Positions 10,758 through 23,016 of a stretch of DNA of 64,000 nt are shown here, one piece after another. The stretch is taken from contig VCCP01000001.1 in the NCBI GenBank assembly GCA_005765155.1, positions 868,001-932,000 on the forward strand. The letters are read 5' to 3'. Source of the stretch: Zelopaecilomyces penicillatus. Its lineage: Eukaryota > Ascomycota > Sordariomycetes > Hypocreales > Pseudodiploosporaceae. Below the pieces are notes generated by a model. The model searched no databases. It had not been told where the DNA came from and saw only the letters and a program-made list of their open reading frames with translations. The position numbers and the translations under genes are program-made. Positions within the stretch are counted from its first letter, which is position 1; each line of letters opens with the position of its first letter.

Positions 10758-13700
10758 ATGGCCACGATGAACGCCACCCCGCAGGCGGTTATGGGCCATG
10801 TTCAGAAGCTGGGCGATGCCGACCCTGATTTTCGATTCATGTCATTGAACGATCTTCTCCAGCTTCTGACCAGTGCCAAGCCAGACTTCCTTCATCATGA
10901 TTATAACATCGCCGCCAGGACGGTTGATAGCATCATCAAAACCCTTGACGATCAGAATGGAGAGATTCAGAACTTGGCAATCAAATGGTCTGTCTGTTCA
11001 TATATCTTCGGGACTCGATTAGAGCTAATACCAGTACGTTAGTCTTGGTCCGCTTGTGGGTAAGGTGCCCACACCAATTATAGCACCCATGATCGACAAA
11101 CTATCATCACTGAAGCTTAAGAACTCAGTCGACAATGCAATTCCGTCATTGGCACTCCGATCTGTCATTACTGCCCTCCCACGTCCTGTTCCCGGAATCG
11201 CGACAACCCCAAATGTTCAAGAGGCATACAATGCAGTTAGTCGAGTATTGATTCCACGACTCATTGGACCTGGTCCCAAAACTCGTGTTCCACAAACGTC
11301 GAAAGTTGTTCTTCCCCCAGTTCCTCCAGGGATGCTGCAAGATGAGGGAGACGTGAATGCCGAGGCTGTGGACGTGCTGATTGAGGTTGTTCGGTGTTTT
11401 GGACCTCTACTGCAACAGGTCGAGGTGGAGGCAATGCAGGAAGTTGTTATGCAGCTATTAGAGAGTGATAAGGGTACTTCTGTGGTCAAGAAGAGAGCTG
11501 TTTTGGCCATTTCTATGCTTGCTGTCTATCTCACGGACGGCCATTTGGACGATATTGTCAAGAGGATCACAACCGGACTTTCACAACCCAACACTAGCTC
11601 TGTCACCCGGCGTCTATATATATCCATTATGGGAAGCATGGCCCGCTCCATTCCGGCAAGATTTGGGCCACATCTTTCCAAAACAGCTCCTCTTGTATTG
11701 CAAGCTCTATCAGAAGCGGAATTGGAGCATCACATGGAGCAGATCAGCGACGGCGACGATCTCGGCCAGGATTTTAATGAAATTCGGGAGTCGGCTTTGG
11801 TTGCTCTGGAAGCCTTCTTAGCCTCTTGTCCTCAGGAGATGAGACCGTTTACGGATGAGGTCATCGCAGCTGGTCTTCGATATCTCAAGTATGACCCCAA
11901 CTTTGTTGTGGACGACGAAGATGATGAAATGGAAGTGGATGAAGACGAAGAAGATGACCAAGACGATGAATTTGACGCCGATGACGGTTTTGAAGATGAC
12001 GATGATGATGCGAGCTGGAAAGTCCGTCGATGTGCCGCCAAGGCTATCTACACCCTCATATCAACACGCGGAAGTGGTGATCTCCTGGAAAACGGAGTAT
12101 TGTATGATAAAGCTGCACCGCAGCTCATCAAACGCATCGATGAGCGGGAGGAGAATGTCCGACTCGAGGTCATTTCGGCTTTATCATTACTCATCCGGAA
12201 AACTGGGGAAGGTCTCCTTTCAGTCAATCTCACAATAGACGAGTTCGAACCGGAATTCGTGAGCCAAGCGCCAGTGAACCGCAAGAGAAGAAGGCAGAGC
12301 AGCGGTGGTGGCTCCAGCGTATCCAAATTCATGTCTGGGTCTGGTGTCATATCGCCTGTCCTTGAAAAGGCTCCCCCGAGCGGGCCGCGAGCTGATCTCG
12401 CTCAGCTGACACCCATCATCGTCAAAGCTGCCACCAAACAGCTCAAGGGGAAGACGGTACCTACCAAACAAGCAGTTATTAGCATGCTCGATGATTTGGT
12501 TTCTGTACAGCGCGGTGGTCTCGTGAACTACTTTCCCGAAATCATCGATCCCGTTATTGATGCTGTGAAGGCCATCGGCTCAGGTTCCCTTTCTTCGTCA
12601 TTGGCTACGGCAGGGGGCTCTGCATCCGCAACACCAAGCACATTGCGTGTTGCTGCATTGAAACTTATCAGTGACATTTCAAAAACCCATTCCTCATCAG
12701 CCTTACAGCCATATCTGACCAAGATAGTTGCAGGGGTGACATCTGCAGTACACGACCGCTTCTACAAGATCTCAGGTGAGGCGATCCGCACTGCAGAGGA
12801 GTTGGTTAAAACCATAACGCCGCCGCGTTCCAAGAATGCCGGAACAAAATACAAAGCAGAGTTAGAGAAGCTATACGACGTGATCATTGATAAGGGCGCT
12901 GCAAACGATGCCGATGCCGAGGTTCGCCAGCGCGCAATACACGCTCTTGGAGTTCTCATTTCCAGGACTTCGGCTTCAGAAGACTCGGCTCTCCTCTCAG
13001 AAGAAAAACGCAATGCCGCTTTAGGCGTGCTTCAAGAGCGTCTCAAGAACGAGACAACTAGGCTAGCTGCCGTACGCGCTGTGGATAATGTTGCAGCATT
13101 TGCTGTCACGCCTGGTCAACTTGCACGCGACTGGATCCAGGACGTTGCTCTGGAACTATCTGCTCAGTTGCGAAAAGCCAATCGAGCCTTGCGTGGCTCC
13201 AGCATCACAGCACTGAAGCATCTCGTTCTTTCAAACGCCGTCAAGGATCAGCTTGAGTCATCTACAATTCAAGGAATTGTGTCTGCACTTCTACCTGCTA
13301 TCAAAAACAGCGACACTCACCTCCTTGGCCCAGCGTTGCTCATCCTGGCCAAGCTTGTTCTGAGTAACCCTGAACTTGTTATCAACAACGAAATGGTTAC
13401 CGCACTATGTCAGCTTCTCAAGTCTCCTTTTGCTAGCATTGTTTTGGATCAACTTCTTGACTTGATTACTGGGGTAGGTGAAAGTGGCGCCGGTGAGCTT
13501 TTGATGCGGGGTCTCTTGCGAGAGGTCAGCGTGTCTGGTGAGCCTGCGGTCGTGGGCAAGGTGATTGGAACATTGCTTGTGACTGGAGGCGATTCTGCCG
13601 GAATATCGCTCGACAGTTTTGTGCAGGAGCTTCACACCAGCTCTAAGGGAGGGGATGAGGCTCGTGTGAGCCTAGCTCTCGCCGTTTTGGGAGAATCTGG

Positions 13701-15022
13701 TATGAGACTCGGGTCACAATCACCTCTCAAACCTCAGCTTTTCTTAGATCAATTTCATGATGAGCCCGACAAGGTTTCGCTCTCGGCAGCAATCGCTCTA
13801 GGCAGAGCTGGATCTGGCAATGTACCCGAATTTTTGCCAGTCATCTTGAAGACAATGCAAGGCGGAGGTAATACACAGTATCTACTCATTCAGTCCATCA
13901 AGGAGATTCTACAATCTGTCTCCCCGCAGTCTACGGACCTCCGAAATCATGCAGTACCAATCTGGGACCAGCTTCTAGAGGCATCAGAAAATGCCGACAA
14001 CAGAGTAGTTTGCGCTGAGTGTGTTGGACGTCTTGTCACTCTCGACCCCAGCGTTTTTATGCCTAAACTACAGGTAAGTTAAGCCAAATCCCGTCATGGT
14101 GTGATTGGAACCTAATTAAGAGTTTCTCAGACACTGCTAAAAGACAAGTCGTCGGGCATCCGAGGCATGGCTGTGCAGGCAGTCAGGTACACTCTTCCGG
14201 AATGTGATGAAGCGTTTGACATAATGCTTAAAACAGTCCTCATTGAAATGCTTTTGATCATGCTGCAAGATTCGGATATGGAGATTCGCCGATTGGCGAT
14301 GACCACTCTCAACTCCGCAGCGCACAATAAACCAGACCTTATCCTACCACACTTGGGTGAACTCATGCCTTATGTACTGAATGAGTCTGTAGTGAAGAAG
14401 GAACTCATCCGGGAGGTGATGCTTGGGCCATTCAAACACACAGTAGATGATGGGCTTGAGGTTCGCAAGGTATGTGTCAGGATTTGCGGCGTTCTCCTCT
14501 TCACTCTTTTTTTCAGGAGATTATTTAGTATGATATTGACTTTTTTTTTCATTATAGAGCGCCTACGAAACACTTTACGCACTCATGGAAACGGCCTTTA
14601 CCCGAATCAATAACATTGACTTTTACGATCGCGTAGTGGCCGGTCTCAAGGATGACAATGATATCCGTCAGCTCTGCAACCTTATGGTAACGAAGCTTAT
14701 TGTCATTGACCCAGATGAGACTGCAAGGCGACTTGATTCCATAGCCGAAGCATACCGAGGGGTTCTTTCGGTTAAGCTCAAGGACAACGCTGTCAAGCAG
14801 GATATTGAAAAGCAAGAAGAAGCTAACAAGAGCATATTGAGGGTGACTCTTCTGCTCGGCGACAAGATGAAGGCAATGACAGGAAACGCCAGTGCAGCAA
14901 CAAGCAATGCTGGCGCAGCAGGTGTTTGGGCAGGATACTGGGAGTGGGTAACTAAGGAATTTGACAGACAGCTCAAGGGGCTGCGCGAAGAGAGCAAAGA
15001 ACTGCACACCAGAATGGTGTAG
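10758..15022 (+). CDS. CAND1: cullin-associated NEDD8-dissociated protein 1 (CAND1/TIP120)
   Basis: Four exons (10758..10987, 11043..14073, 14131..14469, 14558..15022) give 1354 residues of HEAT-repeat protein. The first intron is only 55 nt with a GTCTGT donor and splits the Cys codon of KCLGPLVGKV. CAND1 wraps around unneddylated cullins and exchanges substrate-receptor modules of SCF-type ubiquitin ligases. Diagnostic features are the N-terminal LGDADPDFRFMSLNDLL, the long acidic loop at about residues 365-400 followed by ASWKVRRCAAKAIY, and the C-terminal TIP120 region ending in KEFDRQLKGLREES. Length and order fit full-length fungal CAND1. The upstream DNA carries broken copies of parts of exon 2. 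The protein acts in cytoplasm and nucleus by family knowledge. Confidence 0.96.
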
Positions 15023-15493
15023 GGGGTTTGAAAGAGTTAGAGGATCAAAATACAGCTCTATTGCTTATACCACAGTGCAACCTGGACATCAGCGCACAGT
15101 TCCACCCTATGGGAAAAGTGGCGCTTACAGGACGGGAAAGCTCCATTGTGGATATGTTTGAGGCATGACTCGTTCAGCACATTAGACCCAGGTCGGGCAG
15201 AACTCGTTTGTCGCTTCTGCCTCACAAGTTTCCAGATGTGAATTGACTAAAATAAATTGCGGAATCATGCATGCGCTACTAATTTTTTAAAGCCGAGCTG
15301 TGATTTGTACAGATGAGAGTTAGTTATGAAGAGAATCCACATGCTGTACTTAACCTGTCTCACTTTAATCGTGGCAGGATACAAATATAAATGCAATGCA
15401 AAGGGATGGAATGTGATGTAAATTGGAATAGAGAGGGTGATGGTCTGCCATGGGAGATGCCATGTAGAAAAAGTGATGTTTTGAAGGTGCCTC

Positions 15494-15511
15494 TTTTTTT
15501 TTTTTTTTTTT
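15494..15511. repeat. poly-T tract
   Basis: Eighteen T in a row, about 470 bp past the CAND1 stop. Confidence 0.85.
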
Positions 15512-17401
15512 GGCAAAGCAGCCCAGAGTCAGAAACGCATCAAAGGATGCTCGATATGTCACATCGCGTTCACGGATGCATGGAGTTATGGAATAAGTTG
15601 ATGAAGCATGAGTGGAAATGTTCTGATTGGTGGTCTTTTGTTGTTGTGTTAGTGGTTGGCCAAGGTGGGAGTTTGTTTGTGAGGGGGTAAGCAAGAGAAA
15701 GCGGGGCAGGATCGGGGGCGTATTGGAATGGAGATCGATATGCCGAGTCAGCCGTGACATTTGTTGTGTCGCCTCATCGACGGGGGAGGTTACCAGTGGC
15801 AAATGTTGATGATAACTCTTAACTACCTTAGGTAGGTATCTAATCTAGTCTACGCCAAAAGTGAGGTAGTATCGTGGTTGTAACAGCAGTGACTGGCTAT
15901 AACCCACGAGACTCCTCAACCTTCTACCTTGATTAGGGAGCCAAGGCGGCCTCGCTGCTGGATAGATCATAGTGGTTGATCATGAATCGGCAACTGTGGG
16001 GAGGGGGCGCTGGCGATGCTCCGCACGCGGGCCGTCGAGGCGGCGGGTTCATGTTGCCCTGGGGGGATTGCAGCAAGCCCTGAAGTACTAAGGTAGTAAT
16101 TAGTTCCCAAGGCTTCCAGCAGGATCCTATTAGTCGTAGGCAGCGCAGTAATAATTAATAATTTATACCCAAGTCAAGTTAAACAATGTTAGTAGCGCCA
16201 GGAAGAAACTAAGCCATGGGTATGTATGCACTTGACCCTTCGAGCATGGAGACTAGTGAAATAGAGGCGGGGGGGGCTTGCTGCATCTCCCGTATTCACA
16301 AAAAGGGACTACCAAACTTAGGTAGCCACGCAACAGATATCAGCGGCAATATCAACAAACAACCAATTCCCGAGTGGTCTATTCGTACAAGTGCAAGTCA
16401 TAAAGGCTCTAAACTAGTTGGGGTTCATCGCGTCTGTGCTATTCACTAATTATTACCTTTCTATCCAATTAGCGAGACTCGTTTTGTCTTACTTTCCCCA
16501 ACGGGCGTCTATTCCTTCTTCTTCTCCCACCTAACGAACGATTCCCCGGCCTCCCGCGAAGGGGGATGGACTAAAAAAGAAAGGCGCCATTCTGGGCGTT
16601 AAAAACGGCGTCGCACAATTGTCCAGCGAAGAGACTAGGAAAGAAAGAAAAAGGGCGCTTTTTCTAGCACATCCAATCAAGAGTACCTAATGTGAAAGAA
16701 ACACGAAATAACGGAATCGCGACGAGGCGCCTGACGAGTCACAAGGGGTGTTGGTTTTCTTTTGGGGGGAGGGAGAGGGGAAATAATAGCCATAATAATA
16801 ATAAGTTGTCTCATTGTCTCTTTTGTTCTTCTTTGTCTCTCTCATCCATCGGCGCCACATGTTCGCCACCCGCCGTTCTAATCCCTACCAGTCTTGGCTG
16901 GCTTCCTCACACACACACACACAACCCAAGACACACACGCAAGGCAACGCAAACATTTTAGGCTTACGTTTTAGTTTGAAAGTTTGCTGGTCTTTTAGAG
17001 TGAGTTCGCTGGACTAACTGGGCTGGACTGGGCTGGACTATGCGCTTTCTTCCCCCCATGTCAGCAATGGTGCTGGGCCACTTATATTTCATACCATACC
17101 ATACCCATACCACCATGTCTCTGCCCCTCCCCGCTTCATATGCTCCGTAGATCGCGTCTAGATTAGCCCTTTTTTCCCAGAAGAAGTATTAGTTTCTCTG
17201 GTGGGCTGCATGTGTGTCGTTCTAAGCACAAGCTCCAGCTCTGGTCACATGGCGTTACATCCTATGCCGTCTTTGCTTTTTGCTGGGGGGGGTATGCGAT
17301 GAGAGCGTGATGGTATGGTGGGTGGTAGTGTGTGGTGGCTTCGGCAATTCGAGTTGTAGTATTCTGTATGCTCTTGTTGGTTGAAGCTCTTCAGTCACCC
17401 A

Positions 17402-17416
17402 CCCCCCCCCCCCCCC
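17402..17416. repeat. poly-C tract
   Basis: Fifteen C in a row in the leader region before the small ORF at 17692. Confidence 0.85.
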
Positions 17417-17691
17417 TCTTATACTCTCACTTGTTCATCCTACGAGGTCTGCAAGTACAAGAGAGCGCTGGTCTGCTCCCCCCCTCCCTCTTCTTTCATC
17501 AAACATTAAAACATTCATGTCATATTAGTGCTGGGCCAATTACACTTATAGACATTACGATATACAGTCCATCTTCTCTCTTCTTTGCATCACACGCAAT
17601 TCTTTTTCTCTGCTCATCTTCTGCTCTGAACCACCAGCTTACATCCAACAACAAAACCACCTTTCTCTACCCATCTTGCCCTCCTTCAACC

Positions 17692-17865
17692 ATGGCCAGG
17701 CGTACCGTCTATCTCACCTCCTACGACAACGCCGCTGCCGCGTCACAGAACAACAGCGAGCCCAGCGCCATCGTTACGTTTGTCCACGGCATCATTCAAG
17801 AGGCTAGGACCTGGGTGTCACGCACCAACTCTGCTGCTCCTCCCATCGAGAAGCACAATTCCTAA
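17692..17865 (+). CDS. small hypothetical protein, 57 residues
   Basis: An ATG in a good fungal context (TCAACCATGGCC) follows a long CT/CA-rich leader that looks like a real 5' untranslated region. It opens 57 codons beginning MARRTVYLTSYDNAAAASQN and ending PPIEKHNS. There is no signal peptide, membrane segment or known domain; composition is rich in Ala, Ser, Thr and Asn. I do not recognise it. Support comes only from the leader-like upstream sequence, the start context and balanced amino-acid use. It could be the first exon of a longer spliced gene, but the downstream 1.5 kb shows no clear second exon. Confidence 0.4.
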   Translation: MARRTVYLTSYDNAAAASQNNSEPSAIVTFVHGIIQEARTWVSRTNSAAPPIEKHNS

Positions 17866-19368
17866 ATCGGATGTCGAGAGTGAAAAACAGCTGGGACTCT
17901 GTGTTCGCTGTGTTCACTGTATAAGAGAGAGGATGGGGCAGCAATCATGATGCCTCGTCATGCTTGGGTCGCAGGCAATGACGGCAAAGAGCGCTGTTGA
18001 TACAGGTTCATATGCCCAAGCGTCGAGTCAAGCTCTCATGGCCACAAGAAGTGCGAATCAAAACATAGCGGCGAGACATCTGGAAGTCTTCATCTTGCCA
18101 GACAGACGGCTTTCAATCCACTCAAACATATCCCCTAGCCACGGAAGGGTTTATACATCAGAGATGCAGATGTCAGCGACTTCGGGCAAAGACTCGCTAT
18201 ATGCAGACGCACCCAAACTTCTTTACACCTTCTTTTCTTGTATCTTTCCTATCCCTCTTTTCTCTTCCTCTGGCAGGGCTTCAAGCAAGCAAGCAGCATT
18301 CTACAGCGGAGTGGAGCAAGACACTCCTCCCCTTTAACGAAGACAATGTTTCTCTCGTGGACTCTTTATATATGAAGGAAAAGGGAATATCCGCCCTTCA
18401 GTTTTTTACGTTGCTGCATTTCTTTTCCCCCAAGTCTTGGATCCCCGGCGTTTTCTTTCTCTTTTTTTCTTTTTTCTTTGGAATAGTCGTTCTTATTGTT
18501 ATGATATCCCCCTCTCTTTTTCTTCTTGAGAAAGCTGGTTAGCTGAAACTGGGTTGTAAGGATTAGGAGCTTGATTTTATGAGAAAACAAAAGCCTTTTT
18601 TTTTTATGCTTTGCACTCTGATGACAGTATACGAGACTTTGAATGTGATGTGTTAATGCAAGCTCATGATATTGATGTTCCATCCTAACGTAAGCCTTGA
18701 TTGGAGCCGTTCTGTTAACTATGGTATTGCATTTGATACAGATTAGTTGGATCGATTCGATAGTTTTCCTAGCATCTTGCTTGAAATTTTGCAGTAGGTT
18801 GTTCATTTATAAACATCACCCAAGTATGGTTGAATTCAACGACTCCTAGCTCTAGCGTCTACATGACACTTACAGAATTGCCCACTATGCCTCCATAGCC
18901 ATCACAAACGCTACATCATTGTAATATGACCCAGCCGTCACTGACAAGGGTTTTCTTATTATCAATTCAATTGTCTTTTATAAGTTATATACCTCGTAAC
19001 TTAGTTCCCTGCGACTAGTCGTTTAGATTTTTGGGATTGGTTTTTGTGGTTAGGTAGGCTTTTCCTATTCATAAACTGTTTTCCAGCAGCAGCAGCAGCA
19101 TTGTATTCTTCTTCCTAACTGTGACGACGCCAGTAATGGAGTGGAGAAGAGAAAAGAAAGCAATAGCAGGCACAAGTTAGGCCTCGCGAGCTAAATCATA
19201 CCACATAAATGGTAAAAGCAGCAGAATCACAGCCATCACGAGCGAAGGGAATAATATTGGGTATTTGCTTTTATTTCATTTCCAACCTCTACCGACGATG
19301 ATATTCAACATGCAGGTGGTATCTATTTGCAGCAACAGTATAAATCAGGAAACCAAGAAATGGGCTTC
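17866..19368. other. intergenic, T-rich
   Basis: Lies between the small ORF and the 3' end of the tRNA isopentenyltransferase gene. T-rich runs (18400-18610) and a (CAG)5 run near 19086-19101 are visible. No supported gene. Confidence 0.55.
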
Positions 19369-20891
19369 TCATGTTGCCAAAACTTGACCCAATTCAGCTT
19401 CAGACGACGACTCCCCTCCAGTAATTTTGACCACTTCATTTCTTACCTCGGCAACCTCTTCTCTATCAACCGGCACAAGAGCAAGTCTATTTCTCTTCTT
19501 CAAAACCCGTCGGTGGCTTGCACCCTTAATGTGTCTCTGCCAAGCCTGCTCCGTCACACAAACCGTCTGGCATATCTCACATGTCTTCTGACATGGCACC
19601 TCCTTTGGCGGTGGCTCGCCCACTTTTGTGAGGATATCGCGAGCTAGCTCAGATATTTCGACTGGTGCAGGTCTGGTTGCACCAGAGAGAAATTTGGCCG
19701 TCACATGGGCCGCTTGTTCCACGACGTTGATGCTAAACTGAGACACATCGGTGCTGTCAAGAAGGTACAGATTTCCAAACGCCTCTAGTCCTTGATCCTT
19801 GAGCCGAGGTATCTGTTTGAGTCTGATCCACTTGGTTTGGTAGTTTGCGTAACGTCGAGTCGCCGTCTTCATATCCTCCAACGCAGCTATTTTAAGCTCA
19901 TCAAGCCTGGGTGCATCTTCTCCCTCTCCGATGGCTTGCAAATATGGCTCAAACTGCTTGTATCCAATGGACTGCCAAATACCTTTTGTCATGTCCAGGA
20001 TATCTCCCGCGGCCATTTTGCGCCTTTTGAATTCGAAAAGTTCCTTGACCTCGTCCAGCAGTCCTCGTTCGAGCATTTTGTCGACTCGACCATCTAGCCG
20101 CTCCTTTAGAACTTCTCTTTCTGAGGATATCCAGAAAAGCAAATTATGCCAGGGTTTAGCAGCTGCCGCCCCGCGCGCAACCTCTTTCCGCGCTTCTTGT
20201 TCGGCATACAGATCCGACGCAGGCCTTCCAGTATGCAAATAAATCTCAAGGGACCTTTGGATCTTGCGTCTATCGTTTGGATGCCACTTCTCGGCCATGA
20301 CAGGATCAACCTTTCTCAACTCCTGTAGCATCACCTCTGCGGACTCTTCCAATATTGGAAATGACTTTGATGGGTCTGTCTGAACATCATCGAGGATAAC
20401 GTCGGGGAAGAGTAACGGGTCGACATAATAATGCGTCCCGCCGACCAGGATAGGTAGATTGCCCCTGCCGCGAATCTCGCGTATCGTTTTGGCCGCTTCG
20501 GCTTTGAAATCGTCAACGTCCCAGGGACTGCCGTCGAGGGGGATGTGGCCTAGAAGGTGGTGCGGGATGCCACGTTGCTCCGAGACTGTAATTTTATTTG
20601 TGATGATGGGCAGGCCATTGTACAGTTGCATAGCATCGGCGTTTATGATTTCACCTTGGAACCGCAGGGCTAACTCAACGGCCAACTACAAGACAAGATT
20701 TATTAGATAAATGCAAAGCTAGAGGACGAGAATGCTGTAATGGGAGGTGGGACACGAACATCAGACTTGCCAGTGCCCGTGGAGCCCAGGACAACCACGA
20801 GCGGTTCGGAGGGAGCTATGCTGGTGGCCATGGTTGCAACATTTCGACAGAGAACTAATCCCAGACGTCCCAACATTCGTGTCCAGAACAC
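19369..20891 (-). CDS. MOD5: tRNA dimethylallyltransferase (Mod5/MiaA family)
   Basis: Two exons on the minus strand (20891..20760 and 20685..19369) give 482 residues; the 74-nt intron has an unusual GTTCGT donor and a TTGTAG acceptor, and falls directly after the P-loop GSTGTGKSD (residues 36-44). The enzyme transfers an isopentenyl group to A37 of tRNAs reading UNN codons. Other family marks are NADAMQLYNGLPIITNK, the ILVGGTHYY segment, and a C-terminal C2H2 zinc finger (Cys413, Cys416, His429, His435) typical of eukaryotic members. Residues 1-20 (MFWTRMLGRLGLVLCRNVAT) look like a mitochondrial presequence. A second ATG at 20831 starts MATSIAPSEP and would give a cytosolic or nuclear form, as in yeast Mod5. 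It is divergent from SEC61. Confidence 0.95.
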
Positions 20892-21369
20892 GTTTCAGCA
20901 GCCCATCATGCGTGTGAGATCTCGAGTCCGCTGCGATCCAGCCAGCAAAGCGGGTATTTAAATCTGGCCTCTTTGAAGGCACAAATGTCGCGATGGAGTG
21001 CCGCACTAATTAGATAAATTGACGATTAGGCGATAAGCGATAAGAAAAGGAACCCTCCCCCACACACGCCCAAGTTCTCCGTTTTTTCTGTTGGTGAGTC
21101 CAAGCGCCAGAGCCCCTGTTTGTCCACCTGTTCCATCTCAGCTCGCGCTTTCGAGTGAGTGCAGCGGGTCACGTGCTGCCCCATTGATTTTGGGACACAT
21201 CTACAATTTGGCCTTGAAGCCAGATCGCAGTCCAGCTCCAGCTCTCCCTCCCTAATAACAGCCCACCCATCCTCCGCCATCGTTCCCCTTTCAACCTTCC
21301 GAGCTCATCAAAGCTCGGCTTTTTCTTCCCTTTTGCTGGGTGAATTAGTAACCTTCACAGCCGCCCACA
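20892..21369. promoter_or_regulatory. shared divergent promoter region MOD5 / SEC61
   Basis: The two start codons are 478 bp apart and face away from each other, so the regulatory DNA is shared. A CACGTG E-box palindrome lies at 21170-21175, followed within ten bases by ATTG (reverse CCAAT-like core) at 21184-21187. From about 21230 to 21369 a CT-rich leader precedes SEC61. Any regulation by bHLH/bZIP factors is inference from the motif alone. Confidence 0.5.
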
Positions 21370-23016
21370 ATGAGTTCCCGTGAGTTGCATTCATCCATTT
21401 CTGCCCGCCAGAAAGCTTTGACTTTGAAGCTCTTTCTTTTCTCCCGGCGCGTGCGCTGTGCGCTCAACAGATCAACGACCGAAATTGCGCCCAATTGAGG
21501 CAAAGTGACACAAAGCTGACTTGCGCGATGCTACTGCAGTCCGATTTCTTGACTTGGTCAAGCCGTTCGTGCCGTTCCTCCCCGAGGTTCAGCAGCCGGA
21601 GACCAAGATTCCGTTTAACCAGAAGATGATGTGGACGGCCCTGACCCTCCTCATCTTCTTGGTCATGAGCCAGATGCCTCTCTACGGCATTGTCTCATCC
21701 GACAACTCTGATCCTCTATACTGGCTGCGAATGGTCATGGCGAGTAACCGCGGTACTCTGATGGAACTTGGCATTACTCCCATCATCTCCTCTGGCATGG
21801 TCTTCCAGCTCCTTGCTGGCACCCACCTCATTGATGTCAACCTCGACCTCAAGTCAGACCGCGAGCTGTATCAGACCGCTCAGAAGCTGCTTGCCTTTAT
21901 CCTCTCTGCCGGTACCGCCACCGTCTATGTCTTCACTGGCCTGTACGGAACTCCCTCCGATCTGGGTGCTGGTATCGTTTTCCTGCTCATTCTGCAGCTC
22001 GTTGTTGCCGGTATGATTGTCATCCTGCTCGATGAGCTTCTGCAGAAGGGCTATGGTCTGGGCAGCGGTATCTCTCTGTTCATTGCCACCAACATCTGCG
22101 AGTCAATTGTCTGGAAGGCTTTCTCCCCCACTACCATCAACACTGGCCGTGGGCCCGAGTTCGAGGGTGCCGTCATCGCCCTTTTCCACCTTCTATTCAC
22201 CTGGCCCAACAAGCAGCGAGCCCTCCAGGAGGCTTTCTACAGACAGAACCTGCCCAACATCATGAACCTCATGGCCACCATTCTCGTCTTTGTCGCCATT
22301 ATCTACCTGCAGGGCTTCCGTGTCGAGATCCCCGTCAAGTCCAACCGCCAGCGTGGTGCTCGTGGTTCTTACCCCGTCCGCCTGTTCTACACTTCCAACA
22401 TGCCCATCATGCTGCAGTCGGCTCTTTCTTCCAACGTCTTCCTCATCAGCCAGATGCTGTACTCTCGATTCTCTGAGAACCTCCTCGTTCGTCTTTTTGG
22501 TGTCTGGGAGGCTAAGGATGGCACCTCACAACTGCACGCTATTTCCGGTCTCGTCTACTACATGTCACCCCCCTTGAACTTCAAGGAGGCTCTCCTTGAC
22601 CCCATTCACACCGCTGTCTACATTGTCTACATGCTCGGTGCCTGTGCTCTTTTCTCCAAGACTTGGATTGAGGTCTCCGGCTCCAGCCCTCGTGACGTTG
22701 CTAAGCAGCTCAAGGATCAGGGTCTTGTTATGGCTGGGCACCGCGATCAGAGCATGTACAAGGAACTCAAGCGCATCATCCCGACCGCCGCCGCCTTCGG
22801 CGGTGCCTGCATTGGTGCGCTCTCTGTTGCTAGCGACTTGATGGGAGCTCTCGGCTCCGGCACTGGTACCCTCCTTGCTGTCACGTAAGTTTTCTACATT
22901 CCCCAGTTTGAGTATAAATCTGTGTACTAATAGCTTGCAGCATCATTTACGGCTACTTTGAAATTGCTGCGAAGGAGGGTGATCTTTCAGGTATGAAGGG
23001 AATGGTCATGGGCTAA
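21370..23016 (+). CDS. SEC61: protein transport protein Sec61 subunit alpha
   Basis: Three exons (21370..21379, 21540..22884, 22941..23016) give 476 residues. Exon 1 is only 10 nt (Met-Ser-Ser plus one base); its 160-nt intron splits the Leu codon, giving MSSLRFLDLVKPFVPFLPEV. This is the pore-forming subunit of the ER translocon. The ten-TM SecY fold is plain: the plug region RGTLMELGITPIISSGMV, the LLDELLQKGYGLGSGISLF stretch of TM5, the cytosolic loop EIPVKSNRQRGARGSYPVRL, and the C-terminal IIYGYFEIAAKEG. Codon use is strongly C-ending compared with its neighbours, consistent with high expression. Length equals that of other fungal Sec61 proteins. Confidence 0.98.

Larger units (their letters stand above)
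15023..17691. other. intergenic region with repeats and a long leader
   Basis: Includes the CAND1 3' flank, an 18-T run at 15494-15511, several copies of a dispersed intergenic motif (15823-15837 CTACCTTAGGTAGGT, and variants near 16088 and 16317), a (CA)n run near 16909-16922, short ATACC repeats near 17091-17113, and a 15-C run at 17402-17416. From about 17440 the sequence becomes a CT/CA-rich leader before the small ORF at 17692. No recognisable protein in any frame. Confidence 0.55.

Noticed and set aside
11832..12041. Antisense Ser-rich frame in CAND1
   Set aside because: It is the complement of the acidic Asp/Glu loop of CAND1 and has no independent support.
17332..17691. Upstream extension of the 57-residue frame
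   Set aside because: It translates a poly-C run and leader-like sequence; the ATG at 17692 has the better start context.
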